From contig NZ_JAGKSP010000019.1 of NCBI RefSeq assembly GCF_017942085.1, positions 1 through 64,000 of the forward strand: DNA of 64,000 nucleotides, written 5' to 3'. Under the pieces are notes generated by a model, which saw nothing but the letters and a program-made list of their open reading frames with translations, was not told the DNA's origin and ran no database searches. This stretch comes from Paenibacillus lignilyticus (lineage in GTDB: Bacteria; Bacillota; Bacilli; Paenibacillales; Paenibacillaceae). This document shows, one piece after another, positions 17,903 through 27,223 of the stretch. Positions within the stretch are counted from its first letter, which is position 1, and the number at the start of each line of letters is the position of its first letter. The translations under genes and the position numbers were made by a program.

Positions 17903-19018
17903 TTAACCCGCCTGCTCCCGGGCGCTATCCCCATTTCGCCGGTTTTGCCGGAGGCTGCCCACGATCAGCATGATAACGGGAAGCCCGATCATCATGACGG
18001 GAAAAACGTATGGCGTCCAAAACTTCTCCGCATAGATCTGATTGATGATCGTGATATTTCGCGGTAGCACCGACGATAGAAACATGATCCCCGCGAACCA
18101 CCAAACGATTTTCTTCCAATTCTTGATGCCAAGCCACTGCGCAGTCCCATAGGAACAGATGAACATATAGAGCGACAGCTTGACAAACACCGCAAGCAGC
18201 CATACAAACATGACCCAAATATCTATGTTTTCGATAAAGTTGAGCAGCGAAATATAACGGACGGCGAAAAAATAAGGATACATAAATTTGGACGGGAAGT
18301 TAGGGCCGAATAACATAATGACGAGTAAAGTGGCAAGGGTAACGGTAATGGTCGTCGTTACAATGACGAGCACTAAATCCCTTCCCGCCTGCTTCTTGGC
18401 GGCTAAGAACGGCATCAGCATAAAGATGAAATACGTCTCTCCCAAGAACGAGGCATAGACGAACGAGCCTTGCAATATGGCAGACATGCCGGTATCGGAC
18501 AGGATGGGGCGGATGAGATGGGGTTCCATGCTTTTCAGGTTGAGAATGATGGATAGCGCAATAACGAATAGCAATAAAGGGCCGGCGATTTCACTGAATC
18601 GCCCCAGCGCGTTTACTCCGCCTCGATAATTGATATAAAGCATTAGCAGCAAGATCACGATGATAATCGTGTACATCGGGGTACTGCGAAACAAAACAAG
18701 CTGCAGAAAATCAGCCGCATCCCGCAAGATGACGGCCGCAACGGAATACCAGGTCAAGAAGTACAGCAGCGTCACGAATTTACCGATCCACTTTCCGAAT
18801 ATGAGCTCCGTGAATTGAACCAGCGTGTGGCCCGGATATAACCGGCTGATCGCTGCCATCATTAGCGCTACGACGATCCCGATACAGCCTCCGAGCAGAA
18901 TTGAAATCCATCCGTCCTGCTTCGCCGTCTTGAGTGCAGGCGCAATGGTCAGCCAGATGGTCATACAAACTTCCAATGCCGTCATCATGCAGAAGAACTG
19001 CCAACGCGTAAGTTTCAT
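17903..19018 (-). CDS. gerKB: Spore germination permease subunit GerAB/GerKB family
   Basis: About 371 residues with ten hydrophobic helices; APC-superfamily permease of the endospore inner membrane that forms part of a germinant receptor. The ATG at 19018 is chosen because GGAG lies 6 bp ahead. A TTG at 19084 would overlap the preceding gene and has no ribosome site. Last gene of an A-C-B operon, 22 bp after gerKC. Confidence 0.9.
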   Translation of the reverse strand: MKLTRWQFFCMMTALEVCMTIWLTIAPALKTAKQDGWISILLGGCIGIVVALMMAAISRLYPGHTLVQFTELIFGKWIGKFVTLLYFLTWYSVAAVILRDAADFLQLVLFRSTPMYTIIIVILLLMLYINYRGGVNALGRFSEIAGPLLLFVIALSIILNLKSMEPHLIRPILSDTGMSAILQGSFVYASFLGETYFIFMLMPFLAAKKQAGRDLVLVIVTTTITVTLATLLVIMLFGPNFPSKFMYPYFFAVRYISLLNFIENIDIWVMFVWLLAVFVKLSLYMFICSYGTAQWLGIKNWKKIVWWFAGIMFLSSVLPRNITIINQIYAEKFWTPYVFPVMMIGLPVIMLIVGSLRQNRRNGDSAREQAG

Positions 19019-19040
19019 GGGTATCTCCGGTTCTGTTTTT

Positions 19041-20204
19041 TTAGAAGAGATTTCCTTGTTTGGGTCTTGGACCGAATACGCCAATGCGCTTCAAGTGAAT
19101 GCGGGCATCCACGTGTACCTCAATATCGCGAAATTGCTGCTCCCAGTCGCGACGGAGGGTTCTCCATACCTTTGCATGCTCCTGATGGATTTTCTCGCCA
19201 AAGCCGAAAATATCCGTACCGTACTCGCGCTGCACCTGCTTTATGGTATCCTCGGCAAGCTTCTTGACGTATCGATTCATGTCATTTTCAACGATAGTAA
19301 GATCTTTCGAGAGTGCTACATCCAGATTGGTCTCATTCTCCCTTACCGTTCCGACTCCCGAGAGCGTGACGTTGACAACCGGCTTTCCGTTTTTGATTTC
19401 CGTCGTGATTTTAGAGTTCAAGTTCGTTTCGTCCACGGTCACATAGCCCTTTCCTTCCGGGATGAACTCCGTTAAGTAATAGAGCTTCAACCGATTGCTC
19501 ATCCATAGCGTGATCATGGACGCTTTCTCGTCTAATAGGCCGACCATTTGCATTTGTTTGTTAAATACGGCTAATTGATTGATATCGACGACCTTGCCCT
19601 TCTCTGCTTTCGTTAAATCTTTTGTACTAATCGCTGACAGAATCGGGCATGTGCCTTCGGAAGAGTAATCGACGAAGAGATCATGCGCCGCCATATCGCC
19701 AATTTTAGAGAACTTATCCTGCCGGACGATGACATCGGATGAGAACGGATTGAAAGGGCTCTCCATTTTCAATATTTCCTCGGGATCGATGCCGATCACG
19801 ATAAATAGTCCGGAACGAAGCGACAGCTCCGGATTCCGTGAATACATGTCCAGAAAATCGCTAATGCCTTCTCTTGCCAGCCGCTCCGAGATGAAAACAG
19901 CTCTTCGATGCCCGATAAACAGGCGGCGCGGCAGCCGGTTTTGAACGTTCTGGCACGAATCCAGCAAAGTGTTTCCTTCGCTTGTAATCACCAGCGTGCT
20001 TCGGCTTGATGCACTGCCCTTATCTGCTCCTATTTCATGCGGAACGGCGATTTGGGCGCTTACCCTCACTTTTTTGACCTTGCCCTTATCCAGCGCGGTT
20101 CCCATCCAGAACGCATATTCGTTGATTTCCGTTCGATCCCAGCAGCCTGTAAGGAGAAGCAAGCAGCAGAAGGCCAATAAGGTTCGATTGCTTCTTCGCT
20201 TCAT
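19041..20204 (-). CDS. gerKC: Germinant receptor lipoprotein GerAC/GerKC family
   Basis: 387 residues from the ATG at 20204; reading further upstream would only overlap gerKA. The signal peptide ends in the lipobox LLLTGCWDRTEIN, the hallmark Ger(x)C opening. The ATG overlaps the gerKA stop codon (ATGA), so translation is coupled. It should sit lipid-anchored on the outer face of the spore inner membrane. Confidence 0.93.
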   Translation of the reverse strand: MKRRSNRTLLAFCCLLLLTGCWDRTEINEYAFWMGTALDKGKVKKVRVSAQIAVPHEIGADKGSASSRSTLVITSEGNTLLDSCQNVQNRLPRRLFIGHRRAVFISERLAREGISDFLDMYSRNPELSLRSGLFIVIGIDPEEILKMESPFNPFSSDVIVRQDKFSKIGDMAAHDLFVDYSSEGTCPILSAISTKDLTKAEKGKVVDINQLAVFNKQMQMVGLLDEKASMITLWMSNRLKLYYLTEFIPEGKGYVTVDETNLNSKITTEIKNGKPVVNVTLSGVGTVRENETNLDVALSKDLTIVENDMNRYVKKLAEDTIKQVQREYGTDIFGFGEKIHQEHAKVWRTLRRDWEQQFRDIEVHVDARIHLKRIGVFGPRPKQGNLF

Positions 20205-21667
20205 GATTCTTGCCTCTCCTTCGGTGCGCGAATAATCGTATCTTTGAGCTGCTTGAGATGCAGCGGTGCGAACGGGGTAAAGTAAGGAACTTTGAACGAT
20301 TCCAGCGTACATAAATGGATCAGAATCGCGATGACGCCGGCCCCGATGCCAAAGAAACCGAACGTGCCTGACAATACCAGCAGAGGGAACCTCAGCAGCC
20401 GAAAAGGCAAGCTCATGCTGTATCTGGGAATGGAGAACGAAGCGATCCCTGTACTGGCCACGATGATGACGATCGGCGCCGAAATAAACCCGGCCTGCAC
20501 GGCAGCCTCCCCGATCACGAGAGCGCCGACGATGCTGACCGCCGAACCGATAGCCCTCGGCAATCGGAGTCCTGCTTCCCTTAGTCCCTCAAACATGATC
20601 TCCATCATTAAGGTTTCTACTACGGTCGGAAACGGTACGCCTTCTCTTGCAGAGGAGATGCTCATCATTAACGCAACAGGGATCATTTGCGGATGATAGG
20701 TGGTTAACGCTACGTAGAAGGATGGCAGCAGGAGTGACATCATGAACAGAATAAACCGGATGAGCCGCACCGCGGAAACATACCAGAACTTCTCATAATG
20801 ATCCTCCGCAGCTTGGAAGCCGTTCCAGAAGGTCATCGGCGCAAGCAATACATTGGGGGATCCGTTCACGATGATGGCTACCTTACCTTCCAGCAGGCTG
20901 GCCGCCACCGTATCCGGTCTCTCCGTGTTTTGGATTTGCGGGAACGGCGAATACTTCTGGTCCTCCAGATATTCCTCCAGATAGCTGGAGTCCAAGACGG
21001 ATTTGACCTGGACCCGCTTCAGCCGGCTGCGCACTTCTTCGACCAAGGATGAAGAGGCTGTTCCCTCCAAATAGACTATAACGATACCGGTCGACGATAT
21101 GCTGCCAAGACGGATCGATTCCATTTTTAACAAGGGCGTAGCAAGCTTTCTGCGAATCAAGCTGGTATTCGTCCGCAGTACTTCCGTAAATCCTTCACGG
21201 GGTCCGCGGATCGAAGCCTCAAGAGCCGGCTCTTCGACGGAACGTTTAGGGAAATCGTTGAAATCCGCAAGTATGGCGATGGCTTCGCCTTGCGTCATCA
21301 GTGCCGCTTTTCCGGTTAAGATGCCTTCTACGATTTCATTCAAATCCGAATTAACCGTAATATGAGCGGCTGCAAGCTGACCGGTCCTGATCGCTTCTTG
21401 AACATAGGTTTGGCCTTGTCTATTCGACCGCTCCATCTCGTAAACCAGGGGCTTAAGGATGACTTGCTCCAGCTCGGCGGTATTCGTTAATCCATCCAAG
21501 TAGATAAGCAGCGTTTCCGCCTGTGCTTCTTCTGCCTGTGAACATAGCTTACGAAAAATAACGTCCGAGCAATTGGCGAACACTTGGCGTAATCGAGCTT
21601 CATTCTCTTGCAAACCGGAACTAAGTTCGCCAAGCGAAGGCATGCTCTCTGAACGGGGATGGCCCAT
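20201..21667 (-). CDS. gerKA: Germinant receptor subunit GerAA/GerKA family
   Basis: 488 residues: a soluble N-terminal domain (about 1-280) followed by a membrane domain of several helices in the central and C-terminal part (FVSAPIVIIVASTGIASFSI-type segments read on this strand), typical of GerA-type A subunits. The ATG has GGGAG 9 bp ahead. First gene of the operon. The germinant it detects cannot be told from sequence. Confidence 0.93.
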   Translation of the reverse strand: MGHPRSESMPSLGELSSGLQENEARLRQVFANCSDVIFRKLCSQAEEAQAETLLIYLDGLTNTAELEQVILKPLVYEMERSNRQGQTYVQEAIRTGQLAAAHITVNSDLNEIVEGILTGKAALMTQGEAIAILADFNDFPKRSVEEPALEASIRGPREGFTEVLRTNTSLIRRKLATPLLKMESIRLGSISSTGIVIVYLEGTASSSLVEEVRSRLKRVQVKSVLDSSYLEEYLEDQKYSPFPQIQNTERPDTVAASLLEGKVAIIVNGSPNVLLAPMTFWNGFQAAEDHYEKFWYVSAVRLIRFILFMMSLLLPSFYVALTTYHPQMIPVALMMSISSAREGVPFPTVVETLMMEIMFEGLREAGLRLPRAIGSAVSIVGALVIGEAAVQAGFISAPIVIIVASTGIASFSIPRYSMSLPFRLLRFPLLVLSGTFGFFGIGAGVIAILIHLCTLESFKVPYFTPFAPLHLKQLKDTIIRAPKERQES

Positions 21668-21758
21668 GACAGGATACTCCCTTCACTTGCATGAGGATAA
21701 AGGTTATTATGGCAAATCATGCATGTTCTATGTATTACAGTAATCGCGATTGCATGAG

Positions 21759-21788
21759 AAAGACCCGAAGCAGCTGCTTCGGGTCTTT
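21759..21788. terminator. Perfect 30-bp palindromic terminator
   Basis: AAAGACCCGAAGCAG is followed directly by its complement CTGCTTCGGGTCTTT, then T-rich sequence on the plus strand. It separates the germination operon from the small gene upstream. Confidence 0.75.
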
Positions 21789-21817
21789 TTATTTGAACGG
21801 TACGCGCCATCCCCTAT

Positions 21818-21988
21818 TTAATACTTAGCGGGGGTAGTGGCTTTCTTCTTATTCTTTAAATATCTCCCAAACCAACTCATCTTCTTATTTCGTTCCAGGA
21901 TAAACTTAGCCCCGTCAATTAATAATCTGGATCTCAACTCATCGCGACGATTCAAGGTATGCAATCTCTTCAGGAACTGCTCGTCCAC
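21818..21988 (-). CDS. Small basic protein, 56 residues, unknown
   Basis: Starts at GTG 21988 with a GGGGGG run 8 bp upstream and ends at TAA 21818. The product is charged and basic (opens VDEQFLKRLHTLNRRDEL, ends KKKATTPAKY) with one short amphipathic stretch. The frame stays open upstream to 22020 without another start. Not recognised. Support is the amino-acid composition, the placement just before a terminator and the lack of any other gene here. Confidence 0.45.
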   Translation of the reverse strand: MDEQFLKRLHTLNRRDELRSRLLIDGAKFILERNKKMSWFGRYLKNKKKATTPAKY

Positions 21989-22146
21989 CGGCCCATCCCC
22001 CCATTGTCGGTAATAGAGAAAGTAGGAATTACTGCGTACCTACATTTTATGATGTCCGTGGAAAAAAGAGTGTCGTACTGTCCTGCGAAATCACGATGAT
22101 TTTTGTCGAATCCGAATAAGATTTGATTAACTTTATGCTTACTGCG

Positions 22147-22785
22147 CTACCATTTAATTTGCTTGATGAGATCGATGATCTCCTCTTGTTCCTCGTGACT
22201 GATCTTCCAAGTCCGAATCTCATGAATAATTTGATCCATATTGGCGAACCCTTTCGCAATTCCGTTTAATCGAGCGGCCAACGTTGCACGGGTCAGCTCA
22301 TCCTCGGTCGGGAAGAGCGTTCTCAGCTTGGCTATCGCATCCGGGTACCGTTTCAAAAAATACTTCTGATGCCGATCCTCGGCAGGATAAAACACGGTAT
22401 AAGGCATACATTCGGTTTCCGGTACACCTTTTCCTTGTTCCCCTCTGTTGTTCATAACCTCTTGGATGACGCTTAGCTGCGCCTCGTCACGATACAAAAT
22501 CAAGGAATTGTACAGACGGTCTCTGTAGTTATTTATATTCGCCGGATTATGGTTGTTCCAGAACAAATTCAGGATCGTCTCCAACCTCGCGACAGCTGGA
22601 TCAAACTCGATTTCGACCATCTCGGTGTGATCCCCCGCATGCCCGCTCCGTGGCGGATTGTCGGTCGTTCCTCCGGCGAAGCCTACGCGCGTTCGCGTGA
22701 TCCCCGCCAGTTGTCCGAACAAAGCGTCGGGGCTCCAGAAGCAGCCCATACCAAGTGCAATCATTTGCGTGTTGTTATCGTTCAT
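22147..22785 (-). CDS. msrA: Peptide methionine-(S)-S-oxide reductase MsrA
   Basis: About 212 residues from the ATG at 22785, with AGAGGTG 9 bp ahead. The catalytic signature GMGCFWSPDALF supplies the nucleophilic Cys; GFAGGTTDNP and GDHTEMVEIEFDP follow as in MsrA. The usual GCFW(G)xE motif reads SPDA here, as in a Gram-positive subgroup. It reduces methionine-S-sulfoxide in damaged proteins using thioredoxin. It lies 87 bp beyond the LacI regulator gene and may be cotranscribed with it. Confidence 0.88.
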   Translation of the reverse strand: MNDNNTQMIALGMGCFWSPDALFGQLAGITRTRVGFAGGTTDNPPRSGHAGDHTEMVEIEFDPAVARLETILNLFWNNHNPANINNYRDRLYNSLILYRDEAQLSVIQEVMNNRGEQGKGVPETECMPYTVFYPAEDRHQKYFLKRYPDAIAKLRTLFPTEDELTRATLAARLNGIAKGFANMDQIIHEIRTWKISHEEQEEIIDLIKQIKW

Positions 22786-22872
22786 CACCACATTCACCTC
22801 TTCGAGTCATCAGATCGTGACTTGCAGCTCGCGGTCATCCTTCGTATCCAAATTCCCCAATGCCCTCTATCG

Positions 22873-23892
22873 CTATACTACGCGAGGACCAACGGTTGAC
22901 CCCCGCACGATCAATCGCGTCGGCAGCAGCAGCTCCGTAAAAGGGTCGTCCGAACAATTAATGCGCTCTATCAGCCGTTCCACGGCTTTGACTGCGTAAA
23001 GCTTCAGGTCGACTTCTACCGTCGTTGACGGCGGCGTAGAGATACGGGACAGATATCCGTTATCGAAACTTACGATAGAGACGTCTTCCGGCACCGACAA
23101 GCCTTGTTGCTGTACCGCGGCGTTGAGGAAGAAGCCGAGACCGTCATTGACGCAAAACCAAGCCGTCGGCTGCTCACGCATCCCTTTTATATAGGAACAA
23201 ATGAACGATCCGTCTTCAATTGCCGAAGTATGAACCCATTCTTCCCGTATTGGAAGGCCGTATTCGTACATCGCCATTCGGTAGCCGTCTAACCGCTCGT
23301 AGTAGCTTGGCGAGAAAGCAATATCGCCTACGAAACCGATGTTCTTGTGCCCTAATTCAATCAAATGGCTAACCGCTTCATAGGCACCGAAACGATTATT
23401 GGTCAGAATGCAGTCTGCCTTGATTTGCGGGTGGTGATGGTCGATCAGAACGGCAGGTATGCCTGTATCCAGAAGGGCGTTTATATAATCTGTCGTAATA
23501 TGGGACAAGATAATCATGCCGTCCACCGAACGGTTCTGCACGATTGTCGGCATAAGGAGTTCCTTGACCGAATCGGGGCCGATCGATTGTATAAGCAGCT
23601 CATAGCCCTGCTGCTTCACTTCTTTCTCCACGCTCAGATAGATTTGGCCAAAAAAACTGTGCATGCTAAAGGCAAAATCCGAAGCAATCAGTGCGAACTT
23701 GCCGCTCAACGGGAGATTGCTCATCTCCTTCTTGCCCCTGCTATATATGTAGCCCATCCGTTGGGCCGTCTCGATAATCAGCTTGCGCGTGTCTTCGCTG
23801 ACGCCATCTTTTCCGGTCAACGCTTGCGAGACGGAGTTTTTGGACAATTTAAGCTCGTCGGCAATATTCTGCATCGTTACTTTCGGTTTCAT
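22873..23892 (-). CDS. LacI family transcriptional regulator of the mannoside locus
   Basis: 339 residues from ATG 23892 (AAAGGA upstream). The N-terminal LacI HTH reads TMQNIADELKLSKNSVSQAL, followed by a hinge and a periplasmic-binding-protein-like effector domain (DGMIILSHITTDYINALLDT; PAVLIDHHHP). It is divergent from the sugar transporter operon. Palindromic TGTAACGTTACA sites lie in both the promoter of this gene and the leader of the operon, so it probably represses both until a sugar ligand binds. Confidence 0.92.
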   Translation of the reverse strand: MKPKVTMQNIADELKLSKNSVSQALTGKDGVSEDTRKLIIETAQRMGYIYSRGKKEMSNLPLSGKFALIASDFAFSMHSFFGQIYLSVEKEVKQQGYELLIQSIGPDSVKELLMPTIVQNRSVDGMIILSHITTDYINALLDTGIPAVLIDHHHPQIKADCILTNNRFGAYEAVSHLIELGHKNIGFVGDIAFSPSYYERLDGYRMAMYEYGLPIREEWVHTSAIEDGSFICSYIKGMREQPTAWFCVNDGLGFFLNAAVQQQGLSVPEDVSIVSFDNGYLSRISTPPSTTVEVDLKLYAVKAVERLIERINCSDDPFTELLLPTRLIVRGSTVGPRVV

Positions 23893-23960
23893 TACCCAAT
23901 CATCCTTTCGACGCAGCATAGCAAATTCATAGACTTTCTTACCGCGCAGCAATTTCTTCT

Positions 23961-23989
23961 ATTGTAACGTTACAAAATATAATTGTAAA
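23961..23989 (-). promoter_or_regulatory. lacI-type regulator promoter with overlapping operator
   Basis: On the minus strand TTTACA (23989-23984), a 17-bp spacer and TACAAT (23966-23961). The perfect palindrome TTGTAACGTTACAA (23962-23975) covers the -10 region, which indicates autorepression. Confidence 0.75.
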
Positions 23990-24032
23990 CATTCTGTCCT
24001 TTACTACACCATTTGGAAAACGAATTAATCAC

Positions 24033-24061
24033 TTGACTTTGCGTTACAAATAATCAATAAT
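24033..24061 (+). promoter_or_regulatory. Sigma-A-type promoter of the mannoside transporter operon
   Basis: TTGACT (24033-24038), a 17-bp spacer, AATAAT (24056-24061); about 100 bp before the binding-protein start. Confidence 0.7.
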
Positions 24062-24066
24062 TGATT

Positions 24067-24100
24067 ACACAAGCGCTTACAAATTTAATGTAACGTTACT
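24067..24100 (+). promoter_or_regulatory. LacI-type operator and cre-like site downstream of the promoter
   Basis: CACAAGCGCTTACA around 24067-24081 resembles a catabolite-responsive element with mismatches in one half. TGTAACGTTACT at 24089-24100 repeats the operator seen in the regulator promoter. Both lie just after the promoter, where bound repressor would block elongation. Confidence 0.65.
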
Positions 24101-24161
24101 AAAGTCATTACAAGCCTCATTACTTTTTCGTGTCACCACATCAAAGGAGGATTTCCACACA

Positions 24162-25475
24162 ATGAAAAAGCTCGCTTCAACACTACTCATCACCGCAATA
24201 GCCGGTTCGGTGCTCGCAGGCTGCGGCAAAAGCAGCGATAACCAAAATGCAGCGGAAAATGGTGTAACCACCATCGAGTTTTGGGCTGCTCCTAACCCGA
24301 CTCAGCAAGCTTACTGGACCGATTTAGCCAAAGCTTACGAGAAAGTGAATGACAAAGTAAAAATCAATGTCAGCGCCATTAAAGAATCGCCTACCTCTGA
24401 AGCGAGCATTCAATCGGCTATTGCCGGTAAGAGCGCGCCTACAATATCGGAGAACATCAACCGTGGATTTGCAGCCCAGCTGGCTAACAGCAAAGCGTTA
24501 ATTCCGTTAGAAACACTGCCTGGATTTGAAGACGTCATTAAAGGCCGGAATATGACAAACACCATTGAACCTTGGAAGTTTTCCGACGGACATCAATACG
24601 TGCTGCCGATCTACTCCAACCCGATGCTGTTCGGCTGGCGCATCGACATTCTAAAGCAAGCCGGCGTTAACGAAATTCCGAAAACCTACAGTGAAATGCT
24701 GGACGCGACCAAGAAGCTGAAAGCTAAATTCCCGGATAAATACGTATGGGCTAAACCTGATTTGGCTGATCCGACCGCTTGGAAACGCTGGTTCGACTTC
24801 TTCATGCTGTACAATGCGGCATCGAACGGCAACCACTTCGTCGAAGGCAGCAAATTTGTCGGTGACGACAAAGCAGGCACGGAAGTGTTGACGTTCGTAG
24901 ACAACCTGCGCAAGGAGAAAGGCATTCTGTCGCAAACCGTTACCGATCCTTTCGAAACCGGCGTTGGCGTCTTCACCGATATCGGTCCTTGGACCTTCAG
25001 CATGTGGGAAGAGAAATTCCCTGAGCTTAAACTAGGCGAAACGTTCGCACTCAGCATGCCTTTGGTTCCGGATGGCGCAGACCCGGCTGCAAGCAAGACG
25101 TTCGCTGATACGAAAGGTCTCGTCATCTTCGCGCAAGCTTCGGAAGCGGAGCAGAAAGCGGCGGTCGACTTTATCAAGTGGGTTTATGCCGATCCGAAGA
25201 ACGACGTGAAGTGGCTCGAGCAAACGAAGCTCCCGCCGGCACGCGACGACCTGACGACCAATGAATCGTTCAAAACCGTACTCGATGCAAATCCGGCCTT
25301 GAAGCCTTATGCGGAAAATGTACCGAATGCCGTTCCTCCGATGGATAATGCCAAATATAACGATCTTCAGACGCTTATCGGTCAAGAAGCCTTCAACAAA
25401 GTAGTACGCGGTGAAATCGCACCGGCCGAAGGCTGGGCTAATATGAAAAAAGCCATTGAAGCCGCTCTTCAATAG
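24162..25475 (+). CDS. Sugar ABC transporter solute-binding lipoprotein
   Basis: 437 residues; signal peptide with lipobox GSVLAGCG (Cys21). Family 1 extracellular solute-binding protein (TIEFWAAPNPTQQAYW near the N terminus). Good ribosome site AAAGGAGGA. First gene of a six-gene plus-strand group ending in a mannoside phosphorylase, so the likely ligand is a manno-oligosaccharide. Confidence 0.93.
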   Translation: MKKLASTLLITAIAGSVLAGCGKSSDNQNAAENGVTTIEFWAAPNPTQQAYWTDLAKAYEKVNDKVKINVSAIKESPTSEASIQSAIAGKSAPTISENINRGFAAQLANSKALIPLETLPGFEDVIKGRNMTNTIEPWKFSDGHQYVLPIYSNPMLFGWRIDILKQAGVNEIPKTYSEMLDATKKLKAKFPDKYVWAKPDLADPTAWKRWFDFFMLYNAASNGNHFVEGSKFVGDDKAGTEVLTFVDNLRKEKGILSQTVTDPFETGVGVFTDIGPWTFSMWEEKFPELKLGETFALSMPLVPDGADPAASKTFADTKGLVIFAQASEAEQKAAVDFIKWVYADPKNDVKWLEQTKLPPARDDLTTNESFKTVLDANPALKPYAENVPNAVPPMDNAKYNDLQTLIGQEAFNKVVRGEIAPAEGWANMKKAIEAALQ

Positions 25476-25489
25476 AGGGAGTTGTCCTA

Positions 25490-26365
25490 ATGGATCAAAA
25501 AAACAATCGGTTGGGCTGGTTATTTACCAGCCCCTACCTCATTTATTCGTTGATATTCTTCTTCGGCCCGCTTCTCTGGTCGTTTTACCTGTCCTTTACG
25601 GATTGGGATCTAATCTCGCCGGAGTACAATTTTATTGGGTTTAGCAATTTCACCGATGCGCTGAAGTCGCCCGGCGTGCACGCCGCATTCTGGGTAACTT
25701 ACAAATTCATGATGATTTTCGTCCCGCTCGTGACGATACTCGCCCTGTGCGTTGCAGTCGTTGTACACAGCCTGCCTCGGTTCAAGAGCGTGTTTCTCAT
25801 CGGCTTCTTCCTCCCCTACTTGTCTTCGGGGGTTGTGTCATCGCTGATCGTTAAAGGGTTTCTGTCTTATTCGAGTCCGATCAATACGTTTCTGCGCAAG
25901 CTTGGCATCAATATTGACTGGCTCGGCACTCCGATGGCAGCCCTGTTCGTCGTCGGCATGATTTTGGCGTGGAAATTCACAGGGTATTATGCTCTGATTC
26001 TGACATCGGGTCTGAACAGCATCGACAACGAAATCTATGAAGCCGGCGCAATCGACGGCGTCACGGACCGACAGCGATTCTGGCGCATTACGCTGCCGCT
26101 GCTCTACCCGGCGTTCTATACGACGCTCATTCTATCGTTCGGCGTCACGTTCGGCATTTTCACCGAAGTGTATCAATTAACCGGCGGCGGACCGAATTTC
26201 GCCACGAACACGTGGCAGATGGAGATTTTCAACCAAGCATTCAAAAACTTGAAAGCCGGCTACGCATCAGCCGTCGCGCTGCTTGCGTCGATCGCAACCT
26301 TCATCTCGATCTTTATCATCCGCAAACTGCTGGAACTGTGGGGGAAACGAAATGGTTGGGTCTAA
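25490..26365 (+). CDS. Sugar ABC transporter permease (MalF type)
   Basis: 291 residues, six helices, with the loop YEAGAIDGVTDRQRFWRITL before PLLYP. Starts 14 bp after the binding-protein gene. Confidence 0.93.
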   Translation: MDQKNNRLGWLFTSPYLIYSLIFFFGPLLWSFYLSFTDWDLISPEYNFIGFSNFTDALKSPGVHAAFWVTYKFMMIFVPLVTILALCVAVVVHSLPRFKSVFLIGFFLPYLSSGVVSSLIVKGFLSYSSPINTFLRKLGINIDWLGTPMAALFVVGMILAWKFTGYYALILTSGLNSIDNEIYEAGAIDGVTDRQRFWRITLPLLYPAFYTTLILSFGVTFGIFTEVYQLTGGGPNFATNTWQMEIFNQAFKNLKAGYASAVALLASIATFISIFIIRKLLELWGKRNGWV

Positions 26366-27191
26366 CCGAAACAGTACGGGCAAGCTGGTCGTCCGCTACG
26401 TGGTGGCTGCCATTCTTCTGTTCATGATGGTCTACCCGTATTTATACATGGTGCTCAATTCGTTCGCGGATTGGACCCAGATTGACCGAAAATTTATACC
26501 GAATTCGTTCTCAACGAAATCGTACGAATGGCTATTTTCCGGCGGCGAGACGGGGATTACGCGCCCTTGGGTGAGCTCATTCTTCAATAGCGTGCTCGTA
26601 TCGATCGCTTCGACCGCACTGATGATGATGTCAGGCATCATGGTTGCTTACGCGCTTTCCAAGCTGAATTTCCGCGGGCGGGACACGATTAACAATTTCG
26701 TCTTGTTCCATATGTTTTTCCCGGCGATTATTCTGCTCATTCCGACGTTTCTGATCGTGCAGAAGGTCGGCCTGTACGACACGTACTGGGGGATGATACT
26801 CCCGAAGGCGGTCAGCCTGTGGGCCATCTTCATGTACACGAACTTCTTCAAGGCGATTCCGTCGGTGTTCATCGAAGCGGCTAAGCTGGATGGCGCCAGC
26901 GATTTCAAAATTATGTACCGCATCATGCTTCCGATGTCCAAGTCGATCACGACCGTCATCTTCCTGTTCCTGATTATGGAACGCTGGACGGAGCTGCTGT
27001 GGGATATGATCATTGTGCGCAGCGACGATATGCTAACGCTGAACGTGCTGCTATCGCAAATGTTCGGCCCGTACGGTACCTATCCGGGGCCGTTGTATGC
27101 CGCATCGGTGCTGCTGACGCTGCCAATCATCATCCTGTTTATCTTCTTCGGGAAGAAATTCCAAGAAGGTATGCAATTTAACTTGAAATAA
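26352..27191 (+). CDS. Sugar ABC transporter permease (MalG type)
   Basis: 279 residues from the ATG at 26352, which overlaps the end of the first permease gene by 14 bp. EAA loop IEAAKLDGASDFKIMYRIML; ends GKKFQEGMQFNLK. No ATPase gene follows. Confidence 0.92.
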   Translation: MVGSNRNSTGKLVVRYVVAAILLFMMVYPYLYMVLNSFADWTQIDRKFIPNSFSTKSYEWLFSGGETGITRPWVSSFFNSVLVSIASTALMMMSGIMVAYALSKLNFRGRDTINNFVLFHMFFPAIILLIPTFLIVQKVGLYDTYWGMILPKAVSLWAIFMYTNFFKAIPSVFIEAAKLDGASDFKIMYRIMLPMSKSITTVIFLFLIMERWTELLWDMIIVRSDDMLTLNVLLSQMFGPYGTYPGPLYAASVLLTLPIIILFIFFGKKFQEGMQFNLK

Positions 27192-27223
27192 TAGCGATTT
27201 ACCTGGGAGAGGAGTCGAATAAC

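Noticed and set aside
19019-19084. TTG start at 19084 for the gerKB-like gene
   Set aside because: No ribosome site, and it overlaps gerKC by 44 bp; ATG 19018 has a GGAG at proper distance.
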